This document shows positions 20,759-32,392 of a stretch of DNA of 64,000 nucleotides, in pieces; the first letter of the stretch is position 1, and every line of letters starts with the position of its first letter. Location of the stretch: NCBI GenBank assembly GCA_023213395.1, contig CM041465.1:39005741-39069740 (forward strand), in the 5' to 3' direction. Source of the stretch: Cycas panzhihuaensis (lineage: Eukaryota > Cycadophyta). The translations under genes and the position numbers were made by a program. The notes beneath the pieces are model-generated. The model did no database searches, had not been told where the DNA came from, and saw only the letters and a program-made list of their open reading frames with translations.

Positions 20759-23439
20759 CCAAAAAGATCTTATTGTTGAATTCTAGAAAGAGAAGTTTAT
20801 CATCAAGCAACCATTAAATAAATTCAAAGCTATTGCCTTTAGACCTATTGATCATAAGACTAGTTTCTATAATTTATTTGATTTAATTCATACCACTAGA
20901 TAGAAAACTTTCATCTCTTTTATTATCTAATCAAACCTAGTTAGTAAACTTTGGCATGCCCATTTTATCCATATGATCTATAAAAAACTATAATTCCTAA
21001 CTTAGCATAATATGGTTCTTGGACTACCACCCTCTAAAATAGTCTATGGAGTCTATGAAGCATGCATGATAGGTAAATAACACATAGATCCTTTTCCACA
21101 AAAAACTAATTTTAGGGCTAAACAACCTTTAGAACTTATTCAGTTAAATATTTGTGGACCTTTCCTTGTAAGTTTTTATTTTGGTTGTCACTACTTTATA
21201 ACTTTTATTGATTATTATTCAAGAAAATGTTAGGTGTATATTCTCAAAAATCATAGTGAAAATTTTAATACTTTCTTAGAATTTAAAGCCTTAGTACAAA
21301 ATGAATCCAATTACAAAATTAAAATTCTAAAAACATATAATGCTAAAGAGTATATTAGTAATGAATTTAATACTTGTTAAAAGAAAAATGGTATTAAATT
21401 TCAACATACCATAACCTATATTCCATAATAAATTGGAGTGGTCAAAAGAAAAAATATAACTCTAGTTGAAATAGCATTAAAAAAACTTTGGGCAAAAGCC
21501 ATAAATTACTCTAATTATTTACTAAATCGATTACCAACCAAAGTCTTACGTAATATAACACCTAAAAAAAAAATGTCTGGAAGAAAACTAACTATCAAAC
21601 ATCTTAGAATCTTTGGAAGTATCGCATGGGCACATGTCCCTAGAGAAAAAAAGTAAAAAGTTGATCCTAAAAGTTTTAGGTATCTTCTTGTGGGCTATAG
21701 TGAAGAAAATAAAGCTTATTGCTTATTTAACTTAGTAACATGCTATAACTATCATACATGATATTAAGTTTAATAAAGAAGGATTTTCATCAAATTCTAA
21801 TCCCAACTAAATATATCTCTACTTGTTGAAGATATTCTTACAAATATCTCTCTACTTAGACTAAATAATTAATAAATTAAGAATAATGATGAAGAAATGA
21901 TAAATTTAGAGAAACAAATTCACAATTAGACTTTAATAGAACCCAATAAAACTAATAAAACAATCATCATACATAAAAAACAACCTAAATGGGTCAAGAA
22001 AACCATCTCTAATACTAGAATAGATGCTAGTAATCCTTTTGATTATGAGAAAACTAAATCTTAAAAATAAGAAATTAACTTTACTCTTACAACAAAGATA
22101 ATGTTTCAAACTGGTTTAAATTCCTTTAAATAAGGTAGTCAAAATATACTCAGGCAACAAGCAATAAATAATGAATTTGATACTCTTATTAAAAATAACA
22201 CTTAGAACTTAGTTCCTCTTCCTTTAAGATGAAATTTAATAGACTATAAATGGGTCTATCATATAAAATAAATCTTTGAAGGTATCACTGAAAAATATAA
22301 AGCACATTTAGTTGCTAAAGTTTTTTCTTAAATTAATAGTATACACTATAAAGGAATTTTTATTCCTATAAACAAAATGAATACTATTAAAATTATTATA
22401 TCACATGTAACTAAATTTGGATGGAAAATACATCAAATGGATGAGAAAATTGCATTTTAAATGGTAACTTAGAAGAAGAAATCTATATGAAATAACTTCA
22501 AAGTTTTCTTTCATATATTGATTTAGTATACAAATTAAAAAAATCTTTATATGGATTTAAATAAGCTCTTAGGACTTGGTATAATGAAATTAATCAAAAT
22601 CTCTTAAATAATGGTTTTATTAAACATATTAGTAATCCCAATATTTACTTTATGAAAGACAATAATAACATTACATTTTTCACTCTTTATATAAATGACA
22701 TTATACTTACTGGATATTCAACTTTTGATATTTTAAATTTAAAATCTAACTTAATGTCTCAATTTAAAATAATAGATTTCGGTCTACTACACTATTTTTT
22801 AGGACTTAAAATTTGTCAAAAAGAGACTAAAATTACTATTTCTGAACCCAAATATATTTTGAACCTTTTGAAAAGATTTAATATGGAAGACTGCAAACCT
22901 GCCCCAACCCCTATATAGTCTAGAACTAAATTGATATTTAACTATACTACACCACCAATTGACCCAACTCTATACTAATAACTAATTGGTAGTTTAATTT
23001 ATCTTACTCACATATGTCTTGATATTTCTTACTCTATAGCCTTATGTTCTAGATTCATGTACCGACCATACAAATTATATTAAAAAGTAACTAAGATAAT
23101 CGTATGCCATCTTAAAGGTACAACTCATTTTGGCTTAATTTATAAACAATCTAATGATTGTTCTAAACTAATTAGTTATACAGATTCTGATTGGGCAACA
23201 TATACTTATTAAAGGAAATCTATGGTTGGGTATATTATTTTTCTAAGGTCCTCTCTAATTACCTAATTAAGTAAAAGATTCAATTGTTATCACATTCTAT
23301 AATTAAAATTGAGTAAAAAGCTCTTATTGAAGTAAGTAAAGAAGCATTATAGATTCAATCTTTATTAAATGATATTAATTTTTCTTTATCTTCTATTAAA
23401 TTAAATGTTGAGAGTCAAAGTCTTATTTCCATTACTACT
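20759..23439 (+). pseudogene. Ty1/copia pol remnant (element D): integrase, RT, RNase H
   Basis: The remains of a copia polyprotein without its LTR and gag. The pre-integrase motif is LWHAHFIHMIYKKL (about 20949-20990), then CMIGK. The integrase core shows FIDYYSRK (first Asp), but the second acidic site reads KTYNAKEY instead of a D-N-G motif and the Glu site reads GVVKRKN, so the triad is lost. RT has KWVYHIK, EIYMK, LYGFKQALRTWYN (after stops) and YINDIILTG at about 22691-22717, where the usual YVDD has become Y-I-N-D. RNase H follows (YTDSDWATYT, about 23178-23207). It runs directly into element E at 23440. LTR C abuts it on the left. Confidence 0.85.
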
Positions 23440-24043
23440 TATAGGAGTTACCATAACACCAAAAGGCCTTGGTGAAATTAGTCTTACCATAACCCATTGA
23501 CATGCCCATGATTAACTCTAGGTTGGTACATCCGCAAAGCTGAGAGGATAGGTTGGATACACCCAAGGGTAAATGAGATACTCTAATACCTACCCCCAAA
23601 CTAAACTCCAAATTCGTTGAACCCTAGCACTCACTCTGATACCATGCTAGAAATCACAAACAAATAGATTATTTATGTACACAACAAGTATGAAATGAAT
23701 AAGTATATAACAAAATTGATGTAAGAAACTATATAATAAAAACATATCACAAAATATGGATTATATTAATGTAAAAATTCATAAAGTACAATGAAGTTTG
23801 GATCCCTTTAAATAGATCCATAAGTGCCTCATATATTACATATGTATTACATCCATCGAATCACAATAATAACTTTGTTACATCACATAATAACTCATAT
23901 ATATTCGTATAATAATGTATCACATTAATATTAGTTAGGTCTAGTGGATAACATACCACTCTAAAACCCCATCTTAATGTAAATATAGGTTCTTGAAGTC
24001 TTCCTAGAGGTTGGATTAACCTTTGTCTTTATGCTTATTGATA
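23440..24043 (-). repeat. 3' LTR region of element E, composite
   Basis: Lies between the PPT and element D. Reading on the minus strand, about 390 bp of AT-rich LTR-like sequence ends TTTCTAGCA. It is followed at once by TGGTATCAGAGTGAG (a perfect iMet-type PBS motif, 23630-23644), then about 65 bp, then the ~125-bp terminal block ending ACTCCTATA. Either the LTR has grown past an old PBS, or two LTR ends are joined in tandem. Confidence 0.55.
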
Positions 24044-24056
24044 GATCCCCCCTCAA
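24044..24056 (-). other. Polypurine tract of element E
   Basis: On the minus strand CTTGAGGGGGGATC follows the RNase H reading frame, the normal place for a copia PPT. Confidence 0.7.
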
Positions 24057-25600
24057 GGATAACTTCACTAAGTCCCAAATTTGCATAAATCTTGATGAAA
24101 TTGTCTTTAGTAAGAACTTTGGTGAATACATCTACAAGTTGCTCTTCACTTGGATAAAACTCAATCTATAACTTTCCTAATATGATCTACTCATAAATAT
24201 AATGGTGTTGAATCTTAATATGCTTTATATGTGCATGAAATTCTGGATTCTTTGAAAGTCAAATAGCATTTTGATTATTAATATATATAACAGGTGTGCT
24301 AGAAGATGTTCTAAGAGTCTCCAAAAGTCCCTACAACCATACAACTTCTCTCACACTAACACTTAGTGCTTAGTGCTTAATCTCTGTGGAAGATAATGTA
24401 ACAGTGGATTACTTTTTAGATTACCATGATACAAACCCATTTCTAATACCAAAAGTAAATCCTATAGTTGATTTCTTATGTTTTGTATCTCTACCCTAAT
24501 TGATACCAATATACCCATGCAAGTTTGCCTCTCCACCACAAAGATATTTAAGGCCAAGATTAAGTGTTCCCTTAACATACTTCATAACCCTCTTTGCAAC
24601 AACCTAATGAGGTTCTTGGGGATTCTACATATAATGAGATACCAATCCAATAACATAAGCAATATCAAACCTAGTATGAGTTAAGTAAATCAAACTCCTT
24701 ACTAATTGTTAATATAAAGTCTCATCTATAGTTGGCTTATACATATCCTTTAGAAGCTTTGTGCCCTTTATATATGGTATCCTTGTTGGTTTGTAATCCT
24801 TTATCCCAAATATCTCAATCATGTTTTCAACATACTTTGATTGTAACATCATGATGTGATAATCCATTTACCTAATCTTAATACCCATGAAGTAATGAAG
24901 ATGTCTAAGATCTATCATGTTAAAAGTATGCCCCAAACAGGCCTTTATAATTATAATAGTCTTATTATAATTTCCTATAATAATAAGGTTATTAACATAT
25001 AATATAAAAATAATAACTATTATAGTTCCACTCTTTTAGATATAAAGACTTGGCTCTAATTCTATTATCACAAAACCATCTTCCTTCAATCTAGTATCAA
25101 TCTTATCATACCAAGCATGTAGTGCTTGTTTTAGGCTATAAAGAGATTTGTTCAAGTAATACACTAAATGCTCCTGACCTTCCTTTACAAAACTAAGAGG
25201 TTGAGCCATATAGATCTCCTCTTTCAAGTATCCATTAAGGAATACTCACTTCACATCCATTTGATACAACTCCCAACCAAGTGTAACCATCAAAGCAGGG
25301 ATCAATTGAACTATTGACATCTTGGAGACTGATACAAATGTCTCCTCATAATTGGTTTCTTTTTTTCTTATTTAAAACCTTATACAACAAGTCTAGCCTT
25401 ATACTTGTCTATCTCTCTATTAAAGCAATACTTAATCTTATAGACCCACTTGCAACTGATCAGGTTCTTATATGGAGGTATAAGAACTAAATCCCATGTA
25501 TCATTCTTTATGATTAAATTATACTCCTCCTCTATTATAGCTCTCCATTGTAGATCTTCTTTCACTTCCTTATATGAAATGGGATCGCTGGAATTGTTGG
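24057..25600 (-). pseudogene. RT and RNase H of element E, broken
   Basis: Copia reverse transcriptase and RNase H. Upstream to downstream on the minus strand: NDTWDLVLIPPYKNLISCKW (25500-25445), EEIYMAQPLSFVKEGQEHLV (25221-25160), SLYSLKQALHAWYDKI, then a YVNNLIIIG motif near 24985 where both catalytic Asp of YVDD read as Asn. RNase H has the STEIKHxALS region (about 24370) and ends EQLVDVFTKVLTKDNFIKIC (24150-24090). There are many stops. The family is clear; the enzyme is dead. Confidence 0.85.
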
Positions 25601-25899
25601 TGTCTATTACTAAAGTTTGACTGGCATGTTAACTTCTTGTTCTTTGTCTATCATCTAGATCTTTGATTGATGTACCAAAAATTATCAATAGTCTTCCTAG
25701 TCCATAATAGAATATAGGGTGTTTTTTATGCCTTGACTTATAATAACTCCTCATCATTACTCCCACTAGGTCCTGCTTTTATTTTTGACACAATGTTAGG
25801 CTCCTAAACCTCTATACTTGTTGAAACAAAACTTGGAAAGGGAAGACATGGAGGATAAAATCTATCTTTCGATGACCTCTCAATATGATACATCATTAA

Positions 25900-26800
25900 C
25901 TCATCAAACTTAACATCTTGACTAACCAAAAATTTCTTTCCCTTTAGATCCCATAGTCTGTAAGCCTTATTCTTTTACGACCACCCCACAAAATGCACTT
26001 CAAACTCTTATAATCCAACTTCTTTAATATGCATCTAGGATGTGTGCATATGTAATATACCCAGATATCTTAAAATAATTAATAGAAGGTTTCTAATCAA
26101 TCTAACACTCTTCAGAGATAATTCCATGGCCAACTTTAGTAGGGATCCTATTCAGAATATAAATAGCTATTGTAATAAATTTTGCCTAAAACATAGGAGG
26201 TAGATTCTTTTCATGTACCATATACCTCACCATCTTTATCATCGTATGATTCTTACTCTGCATAATACCGTTTTGCTATGTGATATATGAGATGGTTAAC
26301 TCTTGCTTTATACCATGATTAAGGCAAAACTAATTAAAAGCATCATTGTTATATTCCTTTCCATTATCACTCCTTAAAATCTTTATTTTCTTATAACATT
26401 CATTCTCAACACTAACTTTCCATTCATAAAATTGATCAAACATATCAGACTCCTTCTTCAAAAAGAATACTTAGGCTCTCTTACTATAATCATCTATGAA
26501 TACAAGGACAAATCAAGCACTAGAAATAGAAGGATTTGAAAGAGGACCCATCAAGTCAGTATGTACAAGCTCAAACTTCTCCTTTGCTCTCCATGTACTA
26601 TTCCTAGCAAATAGATAATGATAGTGCTTTTTATACATACATCCTTCAAAAATACCTTTTGAATAAGGAACATGTGGCAACCCTATAATCATCTTTAATC
26701 TATTCATAAGGTTGATGCTTTTATAGTTAAGATAACCTAAACACTCATGCCATAACTTACTCATATCATCAACACTAAAAACAAAAGTAAAAGAATCCTA
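25900..26800 (-). pseudogene. Integrase of element E, broken
   Basis: Copia integrase. It opens with MSKLWHECLGYLNYKSINLM (26764-26705). The zinc region ends EGCMYKKHYH. The core shows FIDDYSKRA (first Asp, about 26497), ILRSDNGKEY (second Asp, about 26375) and QNGIMQSKN, where the family has Glu after NG(V/I), so the third acidic residue is lost. Stops are frequent. Confidence 0.82.
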
Positions 26801-27960
26801 GTGGGTTCTAAATTTCTCTAATACCATGAATCCATTATTATAAAGCCTAATTTTCATACCTTGCTTATAGATTTTTTGGGCAGAAAGAAGATTGAGCTTC
26901 GTCTTAAGCACATAGTAAACACCATTAAACTTACTTCTTACATAGGAAATGAAATTAACACCTTCTACGAGAAAAACACAAGCATCTCCAAGAATCATAT
27001 TAGTACTAGTTTTACCTACATCAATGTAATCAAAGTTTTACTTCCAAAAGGTGATGCATTTTTAAGCATTAGAATCTAAGATCTAATAGTCTTTCTAATT
27101 TGACTCAACTGACAATGTTGATACCCTAACACAATGTGCTACTACACTCTTTCTTTTATTATCTTGGTTAGCCTTACACTTATCCTGCTTCTTAAATTAA
27201 TAATCCTATTCTTTATGGCCCTTTTTCTTGCACTAATTGTACTCACCCTTAAACTTCTTCTTCTCCCAAGATTTCTCACCTATTTTCTGTATAGACTTGC
27301 TCTCTTGAACAATATATTTTCTTTGTGTCTTCATGACCAAAGCTTGATTTGAATTAGAACCAGCAAGTATTCCATGATGCTTCAACTTGGCATCCTCTAC
27401 TAGAATTAGGTTTCTAGTGACTTAAATGATTCACCCTCCATAACTTCATCCTTAGCATAGATAGTTTAGAAGGTTCCAAATATAGAAGGAAACTTTGACA
27501 TAATAATGGCAAAACGTAATGCATCATCAATTGAGTTTGACTTCAATTTATCTAACCTATTCCTTAAATCAATGATCTTATTTAGGTAATCACTAATGTT
27601 ATTATCATCTTTTACCTTAGAATTCAATAATTCCATCATAAGAGTAATATGATAATTGGTTTTCTTCTTTTCATATATCTCACACAACTTATTGTAGATC
27701 TCATATAGGATTTTAAGGTTATAGACTAAATCTCTCTGATCTGGGGTCAAAGATAACTTAAGTAACCCTACAACTATGAATTATTTTTCCTCAACATGTA
27801 TATGTTCTTTTTCATCTAAGGGAATGCTCAATGATGCAAATTTGGTAATGCCCTAAAGCTAGTTAACCATGAGGACCAATTCCATATTTGCCTTCCATTC
27901 GTTGAAGTTATTCTTATTAAAAGTACTTATGGAACCAACTTCTCCATGATGTAAAATTAA
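26801..27960 (-). pseudogene. gag and protease region of element E, broken
   Basis: Copia Gag. The N-terminus is near 27947 (MEKLVP, frameshift, then STFNKNNFNEWKANMELVL). The UBN2-type core LTPDQRDLVYNLKILYEIYN through FAIIMSKFPSIFGTF lies at 27750-27466, followed by a CCHC-like knuckle around 27230 (CKKKGHKE). The protease region is heavily worn; ILGDACVFLVEGVNFISYV (26995-26940) fits the region after the active site. Confidence 0.8.
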
Positions 27961-29523
27961 CAAATATAAAGAGCCTAAACCAACCTCTAATAGGCTATAT
28001 TACCCTAAATGATAATCTCTTCAACTACCCAAAGTATAAAGGTTCATTAAGATTGATAACCACTTAAAAAAAAAGGCCAATAGACCACTGAATGAAAGAA
28101 CAAATTTAAACACTTCACTTCATAAGTCTAATGTAATAAAACATTGCTATATGAATAAACAAAATGCCATTCTAAATTAATGTAATATCAATGTAATGAT
28201 CAAAACACCATTTGCTCAACTAGATCACTCATGCATCTCTCATATCAATAACAGTATGCCCTTTATAAATCTCAAAAACTGCATTGAAGGAGTTGCCTTT
28301 ATCTAATAGTCTCACACAATAAAGAATCTCAATAGAATATAATAAAGTAATACATCTCTCACAAATATCACAACTTATCATGCCCTGATCAACATGAATA
28401 TGTCAAATAACATGATATAAAGATGCCTTATATGAGCAAGTCACTTTATACTACACTGTATGTCATTCAAATTACAAAGGTGACTCAATATATTTCGAGA
28501 TTAACTGTGATAATTCATCCACGAACCTTGAAATTATATATACATCTAAAAAAATAAAATAAAATAAAGATGAAATACTATATCAATGTCGACTTTGAGA
28601 TATGTCAAAATTATATTACAAAGAATACCTTTATGAGCTATAAATTTCATGGCAAAATTGTGTGAACTACAATTTTGTCTTCTATGGTGAATGACTCTAA
28701 ATGGCTCTCTCCTATAATTGATCTAACTTCTATGACTTTGATCCCACTCTCCCTCACCATACAATTATTCAATTTAGTGTTCAGATTGAGCTACAATCTT
28801 CCTAATATCTCTTTCCTCCAACTCCAGTGGTTATGATTTCAAATGATGTATGTACAACTTAGATCTACTTACGAGTGAGACCATGACCAACTCTATGTCA
28901 TAGCATAAATACTACATCTCTAGCTACTTTATGTGTGTGCTCTCTCTTCACTAGTGTCTTTACATCTACATCTATTTACTATGATCTCCCATGACTGCCA
29001 TATATGGCATCTCTGCTGCATGTATCTCCTCACTAGGACATCGATAGACTAGTATGAATTATAAAGTACAGATAGTAATGTCTAACATCTCTAATAAATG
29101 GTGAATTTTAGTTATGATCTATGTTTATATATCCAACACCCTCTTCAAATTCTAATATACTAATCAATGATTGAAAAAAGACCTTCCTCATTCATACACA
29201 GGTATATCTACTGTTCCTTGGCTAGTAACTGAGTATCCAAAGGCTACATTCATAGAAATAAGGGGTGCCAAACAATGTTATATACCCATACACTTGCATA
29301 AGAGAAAACAACCTCTTACACTCCTTCGAACATGTCTAAAGACTAACAAATACGTACAAGATAAGTAATAAAAGGCACATGGGCTACTCTACTAAATCAT
29401 TATATGTTGTGGATGTCCTTTTAACTGTTAGAGAAGATGATCCTTAATGAAGGGTTGAGTTGACACAACCTAATAACCTATAATTAAAAAAACTCTACCT
29501 AATAAATACCTACTTATATATGA
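27961..29523 (-). other. 5' leader of element E, non-coding
   Basis: About 1.55 kb between PBS and gag with no recognisable coding. The open stretch at 29171-29368 on the other strand has no domain. This leader is long for a copia element, so an unseen insertion is possible. Confidence 0.5.
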
Positions 29524-29541
29524 CCATATGCTCTGATACCA
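29524..29541 (-). other. Primer binding site of element E
   Basis: On the minus strand TGGTATCAGAGCATATGG directly follows the LTR end CTCCTACA. The first 12 bases are the classical complement of tRNA-iMet 3' end. Confidence 0.85.
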
Positions 29542-29667
29542 TGTAGGAGTTATCATAGTGCCAAAAGGTTTGGGTGGAATTGGTCTCACCACAACCCACT
29601 AACATGCCTAAGATTAACCCCAAGTTGGTACAACCACAAAGTTGAGAGGATAGGTTAGATACACCTA
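29542..29667 (-). repeat. Truncated 5' LTR of element E (terminal ~125 bp)
   Basis: Matches 23440-23565 (for example the GAGAGGATAGGTTRGATACAC block) and ends CTCCTACA on the minus strand. The upstream part of the LTR is missing; copia F sequence follows. Confidence 0.75.
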
Positions 29668-30264
29668 ACTACGTGAATCACATTAGAAAGTAGCTAAGAG
29701 AATCCTACACTATCTTAAAGATACAACTCATTCTGGTGTAACTTATAAAGATTCCAAATAGGAAATAGATACTTATGAAAGAAAATCTATATCTAGGTAT
29801 ATCTTTGTTTGAAACTCCTCTCCAATTACCTAGTTAAGCAAAAATATCCAATCATTAGCACTTTCTACAACTAAAGCTAAATAGAGCTCTTATTAAAGCA
29901 AGTAAAGAAGTATTATAGATCTAGTCTTTATTAAATAAACTTAAATTTTCTTTATCTTCTATTAAATTAAATGTTGAGAATTAAAGTGCTATTTCCATTG
30001 CTACTAATCTTATGGATTATGCAAGAATAAAACACATCAGACTAAATCAACAGTTTATCTAGAATATGATAAATGATGGAACTATTCATTTACTATATTG
30101 TCCTATAGATATTTAAGCTATTGATATCTTAACAAAGTAACTTATAGAAGCCAAGTTCAATAAGTTGCATAAACTAATTATGATTGTTGAAGTCTTCATC
30201 AAAGAGGGATCAACATATTGAAGTCTTTATTATTCTTTATATACAAGATATCATTAAAGGAGGA
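29668..30264 (+). pseudogene. Copia F: RNase H C-terminal remnant and PPT
   Basis: The 3' end of a copia element closely related to D. The RNase H stretch KVAKRILHYLKDTTHSGVTY lies near 29690-29750. The block ATTAAATGTTGAGAATTAAA (about 29969-29988) is nearly the same as 23400-23419 of D, so about 350 bp of RNase H is present twice, once on each side of element E. It continues through the end of the gene to a PPT, AAAGGAGGA (30256-30264). Confidence 0.8.
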
Positions 30265-30614
30265 TGTTAACAAGTAATACTATGTTATGATTTTAATGAA
30301 AACTTTGTAAAGTTATGTATTATATTATATTAATTAAAAAGTAGTTGATATGGTAGTTACCTAACTCAGCCTATTTAAAGTCTCCTATTTTCTCTCCTAA
30401 AAATAGGGTGGGAGAGTTGAGGGTAGATTATATACATTCTATAGTATGCATTTTAATAATATACTTATTTATTTTTGAGGTGGTTTTTCTTCCACTAAAG
30501 GAGTTTTCCACTTGTCCAAATATTTGTACAAATTATTGAATGTTTCTTTGATGTGCGTCTATGTAATCTAATTCATTATTATGTAATCTATTATTTTGCT
30601 TCAACTCCCTAACA
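30265..30614 (+). repeat. 3' LTR of copia F (350 bp)
   Basis: Starts TGTTAACAAGTAATACTATG right after the PPT and ends CAACTCCCTAACA. TGTTA and TAACA form the short terminal inverted repeat typical of copia LTRs. No partner 5' LTR is in the window. Confidence 0.82.
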
Positions 30615-32100
30615 CAAGTTAAGTACATTATTTAGAAACTTTGGTTCCTACTTATGGTTTATTGTGGCCCTGATTTGTTAGAATCCTATCTAACTATTTA
30701 GAAAATAATAAGAATAATAAATTATTTAATAGTAATATTATCTTGGCATCTAAGACAAGTTACACATTAGCCTTAGTCCTATATACTAGCGTGTAGGTTA
30801 GGTTCAGATTATATGTATCATTTAGTTACTTTTAGAATTAACATAGGCATGTGCTTCATAGCATGTATTAGAGTTAAGTCCTATTTTGAATATTTTACCT
30901 TCAAGTTTAGTTAATTACTTATAAATAACCTTCTCAATTTTAAAATCATGCAATCACCAAAACATCTTCTCCTTAGTTGTTTGTCAAATTTCCTACACTC
31001 ATATGATAACCCTTCATTATGATCTATTAAGGCATATTGTATATATCCTTCTCATTATCCATTTCCATAAGAAGGAGAAGTTGAGTAAACTCTAGGTCAT
31101 TATGCAATAGCCTAGGATATCAAAGTTCTTTTGGCCATGTTATGGTAAGATGGTCATTCCCTATTATAATTTTCTATTTATTTACATATTATTTTTTCAA
31201 AACTAGACCCATCACTACATAACTCCTTATCATAACCAATCATGCTTCTTAAGCCCCTTGACCTTTTAGTAGATAATTCTATAAGATAACTTAACACCAT
31301 TCATAATCTTACATCACCCATTCAAAGAGTTTTTTTTATTAAGGGGATAAATGTTTGCTTACTTATGCCCCCTTTATATGTAGTTAGGTTTGTTTCATCT
31401 ACCATATGGTTTGATTGAAATAATGAATTGGTTATTTAATTTGGTTTCTTGCAAACATGTATGTGTATATTGTTCTATCTACTAGTTATGATATGATTTA
31501 ATCATATAATTATTATAGTTTATCTATAATTTGGTTTAATGTCCTATAGCTTTGGTATTTTCTTATTTTCTTTGAATTTTATAAGGTTTTCCCCTTATGT
31601 AGCATTCCTAGAAGGTTAGATTACCTCTAATAGGCTAATTTCCTTTTGTTTTATCATTTTCTACAATCTAATAATTTTTTTCAAGTATTTTCACCTATAT
31701 TATGGCATTTATTTTGACATTATAGGTTTTTCTATGATATTATAGTGAAAGTTGGAATTTTACTATAGAGCCACATTATCTTATTATATTACCCACATTG
31801 ACTTATTATGGTATGATGTCATTTGTTGATGTCAATGTGGTCTTCACCTTAACACATCGCAACATCCACAGTGGCTTGCTATGTTGCCACATCATATGTT
31901 AACACTTTTATTACAATGCTTATGATGTTTTATTATAGTGTTTATTAATTCACCATGGTTCCACTACTACATCCCACAAGTCATAAAAAAAATCATATTT
32001 TCTTTATTTGGTTTGGTTTTTCATTTTTATTTTAAGCAATTTTAGGTAAAATTATGGGCATTAAAACCATGGCCCTATTTTCATTTATTAATAGGGTTAG
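30615..32100. other. AT-rich unassigned region
   Basis: No coding signal. A TATAAATA-like box near 30921 and a TGTTAGAATCC start near 30675 could mark another LTR remnant, but no matching end or copy was found. An inverted repeat with 10-bp arms (CCACATTGAC / GTCAATGTGG) lies at 31793-31840. Confidence 0.4.
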
Positions 32101-32379
32101 GCAAAGTTGTTTTAAGTAAGTAAATCTTTGGAGTATTAGAACTTTTCTAAATTTCATATTAAACCTAAAGTGAATTGATTTTCTATATGAGAGATTTTGG
32201 ACGAAAGATTAGTAGAACACATAATAATGCTAGGATGAAAATGATAATAAATTTTCCATTAATAATTCAAAGGCCTTATTACATCATTTATAGATGTCAT
32301 GCACTAGTGATATTATGTTGATTATACAACTAATAAAATCAATTCAATAAATGTATCAATTGTGTATTATCTCCTAATA
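32101..32379 (-). repeat. Probable 3' LTR of copia G (partial boundaries)
   Basis: On the minus strand sequence after the PPT begins TATTAGGAGATAATACACAA (TG changed to TA) and carries a TATAAATGATG box. The right edge at 32379 is set by the PPT (TATTATGGGGGAG, 32380-32392). The left edge is not clear. Confidence 0.5.
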
Positions 32380-32392
32380 CTCCCCCATAATA

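Larger units (their letters stand above)
23440..29667 (-). mobile_element. Ty1/copia element E (minus strand), 5' LTR mostly deleted
   Basis: Reading on the minus strand: a remnant of the 5' LTR (29667-29542), a tRNA-iMet PBS, a long 5' leader, gag, integrase, RT, RNase H, a PPT and the 3' LTR region. All frames are broken. The last ~125 bp of the LTR is present at both ends (23440-23565 and 29542-29667). The right LTR stops there and continues into another copia, so no clear target-site duplication remains, although ACTAC occurs near both ends. Confidence 0.8.

Noticed and set aside
23436-29676. ACTAC as target-site duplication of element E
   Set aside because: It is found near both ends but off by one base from the LTR ends, and the 5' LTR is truncated at that side, so a true duplication is not expected there.
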